A stretch of DNA of 52,646 nt from Ectocarpus siliculosus (Eukaryota; Sar; Phaeophyceae; Ectocarpales; Ectocarpaceae). The notes below the pieces were generated by a model that saw only the letters and a list, made by a program, of their open reading frames with translations, had not been told where the DNA came from and ran no database searches. The stretch spans positions 268,280 to 320,925 of the forward strand of contig FN648498.1 of NCBI GenBank assembly GCA_000310025.1, read 5' to 3'. The translations under genes were made by a program, and so were the position numbers. Numbering within the stretch: the first letter of the stretch is position 1; each line of letters begins with the position of its first letter. Below, one piece after another: positions 19,871-32,459 of this stretch.

Positions 19871-22503
19871 AAACCGACTGGATACTAGGCTTTTTTACCT
19901 TTGCACACATGACCGTAAGCGGACGCAGTAGGTTAAAATGGGCGGTGAACGATCGGCGCTGGAGGACACGACGCAACAAGTCGTACGCATGGTGGTAGAG
20001 ATTTTTTTGGTCATTTTTTTTTTTTCCCCCTGTTTTGTGGCCCTCAAGGAAAAGAAGTGGAAGAAATCCACTGCCCATTCGCATCTGCCACAGGTCTATG
20101 CGTTGTCAAGCGATGCCGGTTATGCATGTGCATCTGGATGTGTAACTTGGGAGGCTGCGTACAGTATTGTAGAAAATAGCGCCTATTGGGGCTGGATTAA
20201 GGGCACAACCTCCAAAATCCCCGCCGACAAGTAGGTGCGCTGTCAAGTATCTGCCATGCTCACGTCGGACACTCAAACGTGCCGACGGGGGGCCGGGGGG
20301 TTGTAGTAGAATATAGCGGGCCCCCCGTGCCCCGCAAAACAACGCCCTAGCGGTCGCAGAAAGCAACTGCGTTCCACCCGGGCACCGCAACATGTCTGCT
20401 GAGTTCACCAGGCAGCCAAGTAATTGTTGATGCCGAGTTCAGACCGCCACCGCGCGTCAGATGGCATCGGACTCGAGATTGTGATGGAGGTTAAAACAGT
20501 TTCGTTCAGCATCAACGTCTCCCACCCCCGTAAAAAACCTATGTGGCTCTTTTCCCTGTTTTTTTGCCTTCTCTGCTCTTTCCCTATATGCGCACTACTT
20601 CTGCTCATACCGCAACCTTGATCTAAAAAAGTCATGATCATTACTACTGCGAAAAGATGGGGAACCAAGGAAAAAAAAAACACCACAACAAAAGCCAAGA
20701 AGCCAAACAGACTAGGAGCAGACCACACGATGGTGCTTGTAAAGGATTTTACGGAGATTGAACGGAATCAGCCCTCCTCATGTCTCTTTCAGCGGCACCA
20801 CCCGCAAGCACTCGCGCCAAATAACCACTAAACATTCGCAAGAGAACACAAAAACCATCCATGGCAGGCTTTCTTCTTTTCGCCTCTCTTTGTGTCGTTC
20901 ACAGCGGGGCGTGTTGCGCAGCGGATACTTGGAATTCAACACGTACGGTGCGTTGTTGCCGTGATCGTTGAGGTAGTACATTCTTCCTATTTCGTCTTTA
21001 TGAGACTCTAATACCAGCCAGCTAGGCAGCAAGCAAGCAACAGCAGCAGCATCAGCAGCATGTCTCTAGGTTAAGGTACGTGCGATCTCTCTCTCCTCCC
21101 TCCCTCTCTTCCCTAACAGCAAACATCAACTTCCCATCCGCCCCAACCCCAATCCTTTCGCCCCTAACAAAACAACCCAGGGGCCCTCATGGTTTCTGTG
21201 TGCTACTGTACCAATGCCGACGTGCCGTGAAGATGCGAAGGCCAGGCGACGCCAGGAAGCATCTTCGCGACGTGTTTTTAGCGCCGGTCGCCTGTATCAC
21301 AACACAACACCTTCCACCCATGAGAAGACTCGGTGCTTCCCCCTCCAGAAAAATGAACCAACCCCCCCACCCCCGTTGCCTCTACCGCCTGATCTACCGG
21401 CATCGCTGGAACAAATAAAGGGCGGCTTACTTGTCTCGTTCCAGCAATAAATGATGGAACAAAAAATACCCAACAAAGAAGAGAAGACCCAAGCGGAGTG
21501 CGATAATATAAAATATATATGTACGGACGCCTATCTCCATACAAATACATGCATGCACACACGGAAAGAAAAAAAAGCTAAACAAAAAAACAGCAGTATT
21601 TTGTTTTGCGCAAACGAAACCAACAAACGGCCCCTTACATTCTACATACACCAACACTACAGCAGTAGCGAACACGAGAAACGCCCCCCCTCCCCCCCCT
21701 CACCCCCAAGCACATGCGTACGTTGTTGTCACACAGACGAGCAGAAGAAGCAAAGAGAAAAACGAGACCAAGGCAAAGAAAGGGTGAGAATAGATAAGGT
21801 GGGGGCCATCGACGGCACTGTAGGTGCAGCCTTTCCCCCCAACACTGTACAGCCCAGAACCACCGCACATCGTACTAGCCCCCAACCAGTGGCCTGACAC
21901 ACAACCCAGCTACAGCAACCTCGCCGGTACTTGGCCGGTACTTCTGTCTCCGACCCGTGAGGAGGCGGGGCGATGACACCGGTTTTGCCCCGAACCGCCT
22001 GATGGGGAAACAAAATCCGCCCCCTCAAAGCGGGGACGCACATCAGAGGTGTCCATCCTCTATCCGCGCACCGTCACTCCTCGCCCGCCGCCCCTCTCTC
22101 GACAACAGCGTGTACGCCAAACAGCAAGTAGTCAATAGCTAGCTTGCAGCTTGAACGCTCCTCACACCCCTCTTCCACTGGAGCCGCTGCTGATGCTGTA
22201 AGGTTGACGTGTTGATTCTTTCTGTCGTTTATTTTATTTTATTTTTTTCTCGGGTCGTGTATGTTCATGTTCTGTCGCCCCCGTCTCCATCCTCCTCGTA
22301 CTTGCCAACCGCGCCATCGGTCTCCCCCCTTGCCGCCATGTGACTCGCGAGAGCGTCTTGGAAGGCCAGAGAGAGAGGGCGTCCAAACAAATAAAGCAAA
22401 GACAAAAGAGCAGAGAAATTGGGGAAAACAAACTAATACGGTAGGCCATTCGGATCCTAATGTGATCGTCCCAATGATCACTATATTCCCAAAGAGAGTG
22501 GTA
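19871..22503. other. Gene-poor stretch
   Basis: No family match on either strand. The sequence is rich in A-, C- and CT-runs. One or more C-terminal exons of the minus-strand HMG-box gene should lie here or near 22.5 kb but could not be identified. Confidence 0.35.
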
Positions 22504-22712
22504 CCGTGGGTGACACAAGATACCACAACCCGGTGGACCGATTTTCAAAGCTCGATTTTCCCATAGCACAAGAGTCGAAGCGCCGCGAACGGTGGCATTG
22601 AAGCCGTCTCGTCGACAGCTTTCCGAAGACGTGTCGGATCATTCTCTTCACCATTGAGTAGTCAGGCTTCGAAAATATGTCAAGGGGGTGTGGCATCTTG
22701 TGTCACCCACGG
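22504..22712. mobile_element. MITE copy 1 (TA-flanked, about 50-bp TIRs)
   Basis: Both ends carry inverted copies of ccgtgggtgacacaagat, and the TIR similarity extends for about 50 bp. The element is flanked by TA on both sides, as expected for a Tc1/mariner-type target duplication. It is 209 bp long with no transposase. The internal sequence matches copy 2 (24321-24537) in the opposite orientation, including a tcgacgagacgg core. Confidence 0.7.
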
Positions 22713-22768
22713 TATACAACACTAACAAAAACACAATAGAGAGAGACGCGGCAACTACAGCAGCAACG

Positions 22769-22788
22769 ACACACACACACACACACAC
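22769..22788. repeat. (AC)n microsatellite at a splice donor
   Basis: A 20-bp pure AC run that reads GTGTGT on the minus strand and directly abuts the last recognised HMG-gene exon. It would supply the GT donor and several slipped alternatives. Confidence 0.75.
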
Positions 22789-25700
22789 CTGCTCCACCGT
22801 CCTTCCACACCGTCATGGCTTCGCGGTACCGCAGAGTGTCATCGTGGGCCTTGGTCTGGTAAGGAAGTTTCTCCTCGTCGGACATGCGGTTCCACTCCTG
22901 ATGAAAAAAGCCAACAAGGAAACGAAAGAGAACAGAACACTTCAAGAAGAAGAAAAACAAGGAGCTCTTCACAGTAAACAATTGTTACAGGTGTGCCAGA
23001 GGTCGTAGCACCAGTTCTTCCTCTTGTCTCTTCTTTCTCACCTGTCCCAGCATCTTGGACATGTCCATGTTCTTCGCCTCGGGGTAGGTCTCGCGCAGTC
23101 GCGGCCGCATGGACTGGCTGAAGTGCAGGAAGGCGCTCATGGCGCGTTTCGGGGCGAGCGGGTCCTTCTTCGCCCTCTTGTTGGGGACCTTGAGGGGGCC
23201 GTCGTAGACCGACAGCTCCTGCTCATAACTGACAATGCAAATTAACAAGCGGGTGGGGGGGGGGGGGGGGGGGGCATGTTGAAGGGACCGGTGGAAAATC
23301 TGTCATAGAGTGCAGCAGTATGGGGGTGCCTGCGGTAGGTGGTGGTTCGAGTTGACGAGGCAGGGACAGCTGTTTTCCGGTGGTTGTGGCCGTGATGGTG
23401 GCGGAAACATTGCCGGTTGATTGTCGTGGTGGCGCCGGTAGTGTATTTGCCCAGTTGGACAAAGCCTGGGAGACAAATCGTGATCGTCGGTTGCAGCACA
23501 GATTCTCTGCACCAGGATTAGTACATGAAAGGTGCACAGCGCATTTTCCGCCAGCACTTGGAGGTGAGGTGACGTGTAGTATAGCTCAACACTCTCTCGA
23601 AAAATGGGTGTGGTCGGGGAAATGGAAAGACAGCTGTAGTCTTGACGCGGAACGAGGCAAAGCGTCGAACTCGCAACCTCAAATCGCCCACGCGCACCCG
23701 CGTCGCCCCCTTCTCGCCAACTGCTGTTTCTTTACTGCCCCCCTCTTCTCCCTTTCTCGTTCCTCCTCTTGAGGTCAGCGCACTCCCCGCCCCGCCTAAT
23801 CCATGCAACGAAGCTCGCTCTCTTTCATCTCACCATCACTCATCTCCTATCTCTCAGGACCCTCCTCCCCCCCCCCCCCGTCTACCTCCATCTCCACCTA
23901 CGCTCTTTCTCACCGGTCCTTGTCTTGCGCGGCCTTAGCCGTCCACTCCTCCTTGTCGGTCTCGCTCAGCTCCCTCCACTTGGCCGCGATGCCCTTCATC
24001 ACCTCCGTTACCCTGACGTCACAGCACCAGCCGTACATAGCAGCAAAATATACCCGTTAACGACAAGCCCAATACACGGCAAGTTCTCTCACAGCAGCAC
24101 CCCAGGCCAAGAGTCCGACCAAGCTGGTCCAGATGCGGGCACAGCACAAGAAGGGGAGTGTACCTTTGGCCGCCCTTTGTTTTTTCTAATCATGAGAAGC
24201 GCAACCGATCGGGCACAAACCGGGGTTGCCCTAGCGGGAACCGGACCCTCGCAATGCCCCGCGCAAGAGGTTCCACTGCTGTGGTATGCATAGCAAAGAT
24301 ACCAAAAAGGCTGCCGGATACCGTATATGACACAAGATAACACACCCCCTGGACCGATTTTCAAAGCTCGATTACTCCACGACGAAGAGGATGCATAAAT
24401 GAAACAATACGTTTTCGAACAGCTCTCGACGAGACGGTTCCAACGCCGCCGTTTTCGGCGCTGTGACTCTTCCTGCTGTTGAGAAATCGAGCTTTGAAAA
24501 TCGGCCAAGGGAGTGTGTTATCTTGTGTTATATACGGTAGTCTCGAGCTACATGATCCACAGCCGCCGAGGCAGCAGCAACAGCAGCAGTTGCGTGGTGA
24601 GCATAAAACAAGACACGGAAGGATCGGAGCTCTCAACTCAGAGAGGTAGATTTCGCATGGAAACTTCGCACGACGACACCGTTCACGAAACGGCATGATA
24701 CTGCTGTACATAACCGACCGAGAGCAAAGGCCACACCAAAAACCACCCACACGTCCTGCAAAAAGCTTCTTAGCGACGGTGGCCACGCGGTGGTATTGCT
24801 CCCCCTCCCCCCTAGCAAATACACCACACATGGCACCAGCGAGAGGTTGGGCATGGCGAACGACCACCACACGGGTACACAATTAATAAGTAACGATCGA
24901 ATTGCCTCGCGAAGGCCGGCCATGACAACGGAAAAAGTTACTGCTGGGCTGCCGAGTGCGTGCGGCTTTGAGGGCCACCAAAAGTCTCCCGTCACGAGCG
25001 AGGGCGTAAATTGCACTGCCATCAAAGCGCGTGTACAGCAGCAGAATCCCTTTGCTTCCTCCCCACCCGTTTGGGGTTGCAGCGGGACATGAGCTCTCGG
25101 GCAAACCGGCTCTCCAACAAAAGTATAACGACTTTTGTGGGGTCGCATGTCGCTCGTACATAGCGTGAGCGAATCATCATCCAACGCCGACTTTTCAACT
25201 TCCCGCAAACACCATCGGGGTCGTGCCCGTCGATGGAAAGAGACAACGACACAGCTTCCTGCCCAACCTCAACCCCGTACGTACCGCCGAGCACAGCAGC
25301 AGTTGAGACAGTACGTTTACCTGTGGGTTCGCGAAGACCCCGCTTGCTGCAAGAGACACAGCAGACTTCCAATAATCTTCAACGCGCACAAGCGCACACC
25401 GACAGCCGCACAACAAGCGTTACAGCGCCACGACACCATGCACTACTGCTGCTCTGCTGCACCTTTTCTTATGCACAAGAGAGGCAGGTAGGAAGGTAGC
25501 CGACCAACGCACCGAGCCCAGCTCAGAGACAGCAGCATCAGACGGGAAACCGCTAAAACTTTGAAGTACGTAACACCCGTTGACATCGAACGTTTAGGTA
25601 GCTACCATTAACTCACTTGGAGCCTTCTGGCAAGGCGTTCTTGACCTCCTCCCTCGCCTCCATGGAGAAGAGCACGTAGGCGCTGCGGCCCCTGCGCGGG

Positions 25701-25858
25701 GCGTCGGGGGCCTTCTTGTACGCCCGCTTCTTGCGGCGCTTGCTGCTGCCGGGGGCGGCGCCGCCGGCCGCGCCTCCCTCAGAGCCGTCGTCGTAGTGGC
25801 CCTGGTCAAGCCCTCCGTCCCCATCGTACGCCACGTGCTCCTCCCCTTCGTACTGCAT
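22789..25858 (-). CDS. Two-HMG-box chromatin protein (3' end not found)
   Basis: HMG boxes bend DNA in the minor groove; proteins of this type act in chromatin architecture. Exons are 25858-25617, 24012-23914, 23228-23042 and 22897-22789 (about 212 residues so far). Phases match across each GT-AG intron (2, 2, 0), and the last ends in phase 1. The N-terminus is acidic and Gly-rich, then basic (KRRKKRAYKK). Box 1 (PRRGRSAYVLFSMEAREEV and KVTEVMKGIAAKWREL) is split by the first intron. Box 2 (DPLAPKRAMSAFLHFSQSMR and EWNRMSDEEKLPYQTKAHDD) is split by the third. Order and spacing fit the HMGB/NHP6 family. The start is ATGCAGTACGAA. The last donor lies in an (AC/GT)n run, and the terminal exon is unidentified. 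A MITE sits in intron 1. Confidence 0.85.
24321..24537. mobile_element. MITE copy 2 (TA-flanked, about 50-bp TIRs)
   Basis: Terminal inverted repeats start ccgtatatgacacaagat on the left and ccgtatataacacaagat on the right, and match through 'gattttcaaagctcga'. TA lies on both sides. The element is 217 bp, non-coding, and lies in intron 1 of the HMG-box gene. It is in opposite orientation to copy 1. Confidence 0.75.
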
Positions 25859-27536
25859 ACTTTCGTCAGCCTAATTAGATAGAGAGTGCCCCCCTGTGTT
25901 GTTGCTTCTTCTCTTCCTGTTGCAGCACCAGTCGTTCGGCAGGAAACGGCTAGTGAGTCATGTGCCCCCCCCCCCCCAGGCAAGGGTTTTGGCTGTGTGC
26001 TTGGAGACGCGTGGAATGCAATGCGTGAAAACAACCACGAGAAACAACAACGGACAGGCATGCGCGTGTGTTGTAGCTATTTTTTTCTGGCCCCACGACA
26101 CGTTCCATCCCAAACTAATTTCGGCGGGGGAACGCGTTGTGGTGGTGGGGTGAAGCCTAACGGCAGAGAGATCATCGGGACCGGATATATCCCCATAGTA
26201 CAAGTACAACAGAGGAAGGGGTATCTGGGGGGTACATGGACGGGCGGTAAAAAAACAGGCACAAAACAGAAGCGGGCTGCGGAAAAAGGGTGGGGTAGCC
26301 GTCACGAAAGAGCAACAACGACCGATTCCAAGCTTGAGGTTTGCAAAGCCAGATCCGGCCCAACAACAACGCCACGCATGCTTGCCCCGCTGCTGGATCA
26401 ACGACCTCGACCTCCTGCCCCGCCCGCGGGCGCCGCGCTTCCCGTTGTACGGTATACCCATTGCGGACCCTTTCACGTGGGCATGCCTATCCCCGCTGCT
26501 GTGTGTCGGGTAAAGACAGGCTGGGGGGCATAATCGCAGTTCGATTTTCGTGTCGTTGAGGTGGCGGTGTTGTGGGCACGCGTTCCTCGCCTGTTCCGGC
26601 GCGAGAGCGCGCCCTTTCAGGGCGGAATAAAAAAAAAGGGGCACGATGAGGCGCGCGCGCAAACGGATCCCGGCCCTCTGCCTCTAGTAGTCAGTGGGGC
26701 TGTCTAACGGGCAGTCACTGGGCGAGATCCTTGTTGTTTACCCTCCCCAAAGTTTTTTTTTGGCTACTGCGGCGCTCTCTCCAACAGAGAGTAAAAGGGC
26801 AGCTGCCCGTCGAGCGGGCTGGTGTGACCACCCCAAGCGCACGACCGGCCCAAAACTCACAGGTAAGTGCCACGGATCGAGGGTCGGCGGAGGAAGCTCG
26901 GTCTTGCCCGCGTCGGGTGTCGGTGGCGGAAAGCTGGCCGGGGGCTGTTTGGTCGTCTGTCTTTCTCTGTGGGCTCGGTCTCTCTCTTGAGTTTAGTAGG
27001 GCGAGTGCGCGGCTACTCTGAGAGCCAGAGAGAAGGTCGGGGGGCACGGGATCTGTCCAACAAGAGGCAAAAATCATGGAACAACACTACCTTCACCACA
27101 GTAGTGGATAAATCCCGCCGCGTTTTTTCTTCAGTCTCACAACAATGTCTCGTCGATGTCTCACAACATCAAGGGCACCGATTGTCGGTGCTTCGGGCTT
27201 GTCAAGCGCTTGGGCAGCGGCAAAGCAACAAGAGCTGCAACCCGCTATACGGAAGCACAAAGAGTTGTCACCCACCCACACCCCTGGCGTTGGAATCGAA
27301 CACCTCGGTGCGTGGAGCGCGTGCCGGCCGGCGGTCTTGGTGGCATCCGACAAGTCTTCGCCGAGCTTCGAGCACAACAAACCCTCTTTGCCCCGGCAGC
27401 CTTGGAGCGTCCGCGAGCACACAGAGCTGCGGTGGCGTGGCCGGAGGAGAGCTACTACTGTTACTCCCGCCGTAAAACGACACGAGGAACGATCGGGTGT
27501 AAGGCTTAGCTCCCTTGCTGCTGCACCTACGCAACC
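25859..27536. other. Divergent intergenic region between HMG and CCDC130 genes
   Basis: The region separates two outward-transcribed genes by about 1.7 kb and presumably carries both promoters. Frames of 200-odd codons exist on both strands (25958-26662, 26867-27475, 27093-27713) but overlap each other and resemble no family. A poly-C run lies at about 25967-25978. No TATA or other defined promoter element could be assigned. Confidence 0.4.
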
Positions 27537-30500
27537 ATGTCGACACTCGCCGCCGCTCGTGCGGACAACATGTACTACCCCCCGGAGTGGAGGCCGGAGT
27601 ATGGGGGCATCTCCAAGTTCCAGGGCTCGAACGGCCACAACCAGTACGAGAAGTACGGCAAGATTAGGTTCGAGCTGCCGGATCACGGATGGTGCCTCGG
27701 CTGTGGGCGGCACATCGGCAGGGTGAGGGTTGAAATCGGTCTTTATTTTGGCTCCTCCTACTACAGCAGGTGACCTGCTGCTGTCGTGAAGCTTTCAATA
27801 TTCGACAAGAAAAGCGAAGGACGACGGCCCTCTTGTATGCTAGTACCCTTGTTGCTTTGTTTTTGACGTTTGAGCTGTGGTGTCAGCTTATGCCCCTGCT
27901 GCTGGGGAGGTTTCGGCTGGCTTCTCGTCAGTCCTCCCTGAGTTGCAACACTGGCATTGCCGCCAACAATTACGAGAAATGTGGAGAGCATCTCAAAGCA
28001 TTGTTTTTTTCAACGTTTTTCATCTGAATATGTGCAGTGTACTATGTAGCTGTATACGCAGTGACGCGTCGGCGTGGGCTACCGCAGGACGTGTTGGTCT
28101 GCGAACGGATGCACTTGGAAGTATCGATGAGTTCGTGGTTCTAGATTATACGTACTGTAACGGCTGAAGAGGACATGCTCGATAAAGGGCACAGCGAGTT
28201 TTGATTGGAAGACAACCGCAGGGGCTGTGCTAAGAAACGCTCACAACACTCGAGTAGCTCTCCCCTAGTCGAGCGGGACACACGTGTGCTGCGATTTTCG
28301 TTGAATCGGCCGTCCGTTCCGTACCCTCAAGACCCACCAATCTGAAAAAATGAGCTCTGTGAACCATGCGCTAGCCTCCCCTACGTCTGATACCAGGTCG
28401 TACTGCTGTATGGTAAACACACAACGTTTCCCCCTTCCCACACGTCCATGGGTTGTCCCTCGGAACCACAATGCCCCTTGCTTGAACGAAAAAATGCACC
28501 ACTCGCTGCCGGCACAACGTACAGGGAACACGGTTCAACGCGACCAAGGACCAGGCGGGCACCTACTACAGCACCAAGATCTGGCAGTTCTCCATGAAGT
28601 GCCCCTCGTGCAGCAACGTGATGGTCATCAAGACCGACCCCAAGAACACCGGCTACGAGTACGTGGAGGGCATCCGCAAGAAGGACATGGAGTTCGACCC
28701 AGAGGAGGCGGAGACGCAACGCGTGCAGGACAGCGAAGTCTCGAAGCAACTCGCAGGTATGCGTGTCTTTGTTATTAGCATCGACCGCGCTAACCGGCTG
28801 ACCAATGACAATACGTCTCAAGTGTATATGTTTCGTTAGCATTGGAAACGGTAACCGGTCGACAAATGACACTGACGATCCGAGGCTCCCCGTGGCAGGG
28901 CGGAGGCGGAGGAGACGGAAAAAAAATCAGGGTTCCGAGCACTTTGCAAGAGAAGGCGATTCAGCACCAAATGATTCTGTTAGTGGCGGTGATGCCAATT
29001 GACCATTCTCTCTGTCAGACGTTTCTTCCGCTCCACAAAGGGGTGTTGCTTGTTGCTTGACGCTCGCCTGTGCGCGTCTTGTTGTGACCACGCTAACCTG
29101 CTTACCTGTGAAGATACGCAAACCTTCGCGCTACAGTAAATGCCATGGAACTGGGTGTGTGTGCCATGCGCGTGGGCTGAACAAATGTGTTCTTGGTCTT
29201 GCCAGCACCCATCACGCTTGTCGATGGACCTCGAAGAGGTGCAACTCGTTGACGTATGTGCGCAAAAACGCAGAACTTTTGTAGATCTGGCTCTTTCCCT
29301 TCGTGAATCCAATACTTGACCTCGATATACACCCGCAAGAGACGCAATGGTTATCCACATTTTTTGACGCATTGTACAAGCATCTATGGAAGATATTCAA
29401 CTTTCATGGAAGCCGTACATATTGAAGCCATATGGACGCGTGTGGGTCGGTTTCTGGCGCCAGCTTCCATAGCGCTTCCATGCAAGCTGTCAACAACTAT
29501 CATGGGAGTTGATCATGAAAGCCGTTGGTACAAACCGCTGGTTGCTTTCGTGGACAATCCTAGCCCTAACCCTAACTTTAAGTCACATTTTCAACTTCCA
29601 CGATAGCCCGACGAGCTTTCATGAAAGTCAGAACTTCCATGAACGTTCGTCCCTCGACATACCTAAGTCCCCGGCCATGATCCAGGCACAACAATTTGTC
29701 CATTATTTACACAGCACCAAGGTTCACTCTTCTGGGGGTACCGTATGTAGGGTGGTTCTTCCAAACTCCAAAAACACCGACGAACCCCGTCTCCAGGTGC
29801 AGGTGGGTGTTGCTCGAATAATGTTTTATTTTCCTTCGTTGTCGCTGTATGCTTCAAAACGCGGATAAACTTGATTGCGTTCGCGTTGGTTGGTGTTGTT
29901 CGCCGATTTCGAGTATCTATCTCAACGGATTTGAATAGATCTCGCATTTTCTTTCAGCTTTTTCTTAGATGTGCTCCCGAAGTTGATGGAGTTCCCGATC
30001 AAAAACCGCGTTCTTCATACACAAGTCCCGGCACAACAATTTTACAGTGCAACGAACGATTCCTCCCATCGATCCCCGTACAGCGTTTTGTTTGTTTTTC
30101 CGAGAAAAGTCTTTGTCGTGAGATATTCGACTTTTGGTTACAGCACGCATGAGAGGATGTTGAGGGCGGATCGTTGACCGCACACACGCGCGCCCGCATG
30201 CGCACACTGCTGAGGTTGCCTCTTTTGAAGAAAAAATTAGCATCATGGGGCGGCCGAAAAAGGAGTTTCTCATTTGAACGGAACGCGGCCGTCCAGCGCG
30301 TTTCATGCGCGCCAGTAGAGCCGCACTAGGTGTTCCTATGTAAATGCGCGGAATGCCAGAGGAAGCTTCGTTGGTGGTACATGGGAGTTATAGTGATGAT
30401 ATAAGGTTCCGCGGATCGTTTTTGCCAAGAAATGTGTCAGATTTTCTCCCCCCCCAAGATAAACTGCAAGCAACGACGTATGTAGCTCGACGAGGCGATC

Positions 30501-32459
30501 ACGATTAGTGTTGCTTCACGTTTCTGAAATTCCTTTTGAAGTCAATGCGCAAAGCGCGAACGGGCAAATGGTTGTGCATGGACCATATTCGCATGAGAGA
30601 GCACGCAAATGTCCATGAAGTAACTTGGCCATATGTGAACGAAACCTCTCCGGAAGCCAATTGAAACTACCATCGAAGTTCAAGCTTCAAAGGAAGTGCT
30701 TTATTTACTTCCATGGAAGTCAAAGTTCTAACCAGCTTCGATGGAAGTCGATGAGATTTCCGTGGAATGATTTGCCATCATGGAAGCTACGCATAATCGT
30801 GAAAGTGGCAGATTTCATATTCAGCTAGAATGGTTTACAAGGCCCGTATTCGAAACGGCTACGCACGGTAAATGAAATTGCGTTGCCAGGCAGGGTAGAA
30901 AAAAAAACTCTTGGGCCGAAAAAACAGCCAACCAAACGGAATGTCAGGACGGGTGGAGTGGTTTTTCAGGAAACCGAAACTCCACCTTTGCCCGTTGAAC
31001 TTCTTCCCAGCTGTCGTTCTTAATCCCCCCTCCCGTACTCCGCAATTGCCATGTTTCTCTCTCTTCATTCTTGTTAGTCTCACTCTAACTCCTGTCTGTC
31101 TGTCTGCCCCCCTTGGCGTCACTCTGTTTTGTCTGTCATTCGTCGTCCCCCGCCCCGGTCCGTTTCTCTGCCCAGTCGACCCGCTCTACCGGCTGGAGCA
31201 CGAGCAGCGGGACAAACGTAGAGCGGCTTCGCGGAAGACCGTGCTCACGCGCCTGACGGAGCTGGCCGACGCGCACGCGCAGGACGACTACTCCTCCAAC
31301 GCGCGCTTGCGGCAAACGATGCGCGCTCGAAAGAAGAAGGAGCGCGAGAGGGAGGAGGAAGCGACGGTGAGAATCGGTCAGACGGTCGCGACCTCAGAAC
31401 AGGGCAACACGGAGGCAGCAGCAGCAGCAGTAGTCTGGCGAGCATCTGGTACCATGGAACACTCATGGCGATGGCCCACACGAAGAAGTGTATCCGACGC
31501 TCCTCGGGTCTTGTCGTCCCATGTCTGTTTTTTTCGTTTTTTGCTGCCGAGGATGCCCGTCGTGAACTCCAGCCCTCGATCGTGTGTCGTTCTTCCGCGG
31601 CGCCATGCGATGCCCCTTTCCAGACCCACTGGTTCGTCATGGATGCAGGCCTTAGGCCAGTACGTTAATACCCCCTTCCCGACCTTGATCTGGTATTTGA
31701 TATCCATTTATAATTTCTTGCATGCAGGCGAAAGGGCTCGGGATACGCCTCGTGACCCCTAGCCCGGCCGACGCGGATGCCGCCCGGAGTGTCAAGTACC
31801 GCAGCCGGCACAAGGGCTTCAGGACTGGAGAGAAGGCCAAGATGGCGGCCATCACGGGCGAGTCCATCTTTGGGTCAGGCAGGGAGTCCTCCGAGCAAGC
31901 CCGGCGGAAAGCCGTGCTCGTTAAGGCCTCCAAGCTCGGCCTCAAGACCAGAGGCATGCGCTTGTTGCGGCCGGATCAGGGCAGCCGCTGCGGCGACGGC
32001 GAACGGGCAGCGACGCAGCGGGCGCCGTCGCGTTCTTTGGGTGCTTCTTCTTGCTCTCGAGGTTCCATAAGCGGGGCGTCCGCTTGTAGGCACTCCGAAG
32101 CACCGGACGGCAGCAGAAGCAGTAGAAGTAGCGACGGCAGCAGTATTCTGCGAGAAGATGTGAAAAAGAGACGAAGACGTCCCGAAACAGCGGGAGCACA
32201 AGGAAGAGGAGATGGAGCCCAAGGTGTCTTTGTTGGTAGTGACGCAGCGCATGGCATCGGGGTGGTGGACGGGGTTGGGGTCGTGCTTGTCGGTAAAGGC
32301 GAGAGGCCATCTAGCGCTGAAGAGCGGTCAATTAGCCAGGCAAGTAGACTCAAGGACGAGGCGGGAGTTCTCCCACCGAAGAAGAGACGGCGGAAGCACG
32401 GGACGGCTGGTGGCAATGCCGGCAACGGTGGACTGGCGGCGATCGCAAGCTTGTACTGA
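27537..32459 (+). CDS. CCDC130: CCDC130-type CWC16/YJU2 family splicing factor
   Basis: CWC16 proteins associate with the spliceosome around the catalytic steps in the nucleus. Exons are 27537-27722, 28525-28756, 31176-31366 and 31728-32459. Phases 0, 1 and 0 are consistent across GT-AG introns, giving 446 residues. The start MSTLAAARADNMYYPPEW is the classic plant/protist CCDC130 N-terminus. A zinc site is formed by C53/C56 (WCLGCGRHIG) and C88/C91 (MKCPSCSN), with TYYSTKIWQFSMK between them. Further family signatures are KTDPKNTGYEYVEGIRKK, DPLYRLEHEQRDKRRAASRK, AHAQDDYSSNARLRQTMRAR and KGLGIRLVTPSPAD. The C-terminal half of exon 4 (after about residue 290) is Ser/Arg/Gly-rich with a basic PPKKRRRK motif near the end, a likely nuclear signal. 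It is longer than typical homologues. Intron 2 is 2.4 kb and repeat-rich. Confidence 0.93.
29380..29660. repeat. Array of cttccatggaag-like palindromic motifs, block 1
   Basis: Within CCDC130 intron 2, many imperfect copies of cttccatg/catggaag occur on both strands (ctttcatggaagcc, cgcttccatgcaagc, gctttcatgaaagtc, aacttccatgaacg). Two CCCTAA units lie inside at 29561-29576. No frame here looks coding. Confidence 0.55.
30645..30805. repeat. Array of cttccatggaag-like palindromic motifs, block 2
   Basis: A second cluster in the same intron has ggaagcc, acttccatggaagtc, gcttcgatggaagtc, tttccgtggaatg and catcatggaagc at roughly 20-30 bp intervals. Same motif family as block 1. Confidence 0.55.

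Noticed and set aside
27190-27310. Possible tRNA (T-loop-like gtgttcgattcc on the minus strand)
   Set aside because: No matching acceptor stem, D-arm or anticodon arm at the required spacing.
27145-27726. 193-codon plus-strand frame overlapping CCDC130 exon 1
   Set aside because: It is in a different frame from the clear CCDC130 N-terminus and is a GC-driven shadow.
29509-29868. 119-codon frame in CCDC130 intron 2
   Set aside because: It is composed of the palindromic cttccatg repeat and CCCTAA units, with no coding signature.
30911-31762. 283-codon frame covering CCDC130 exon 3
   Set aside because: Only 31176-31366 matches the family; the extensions on both sides are intron with clear acceptor and donor sites.
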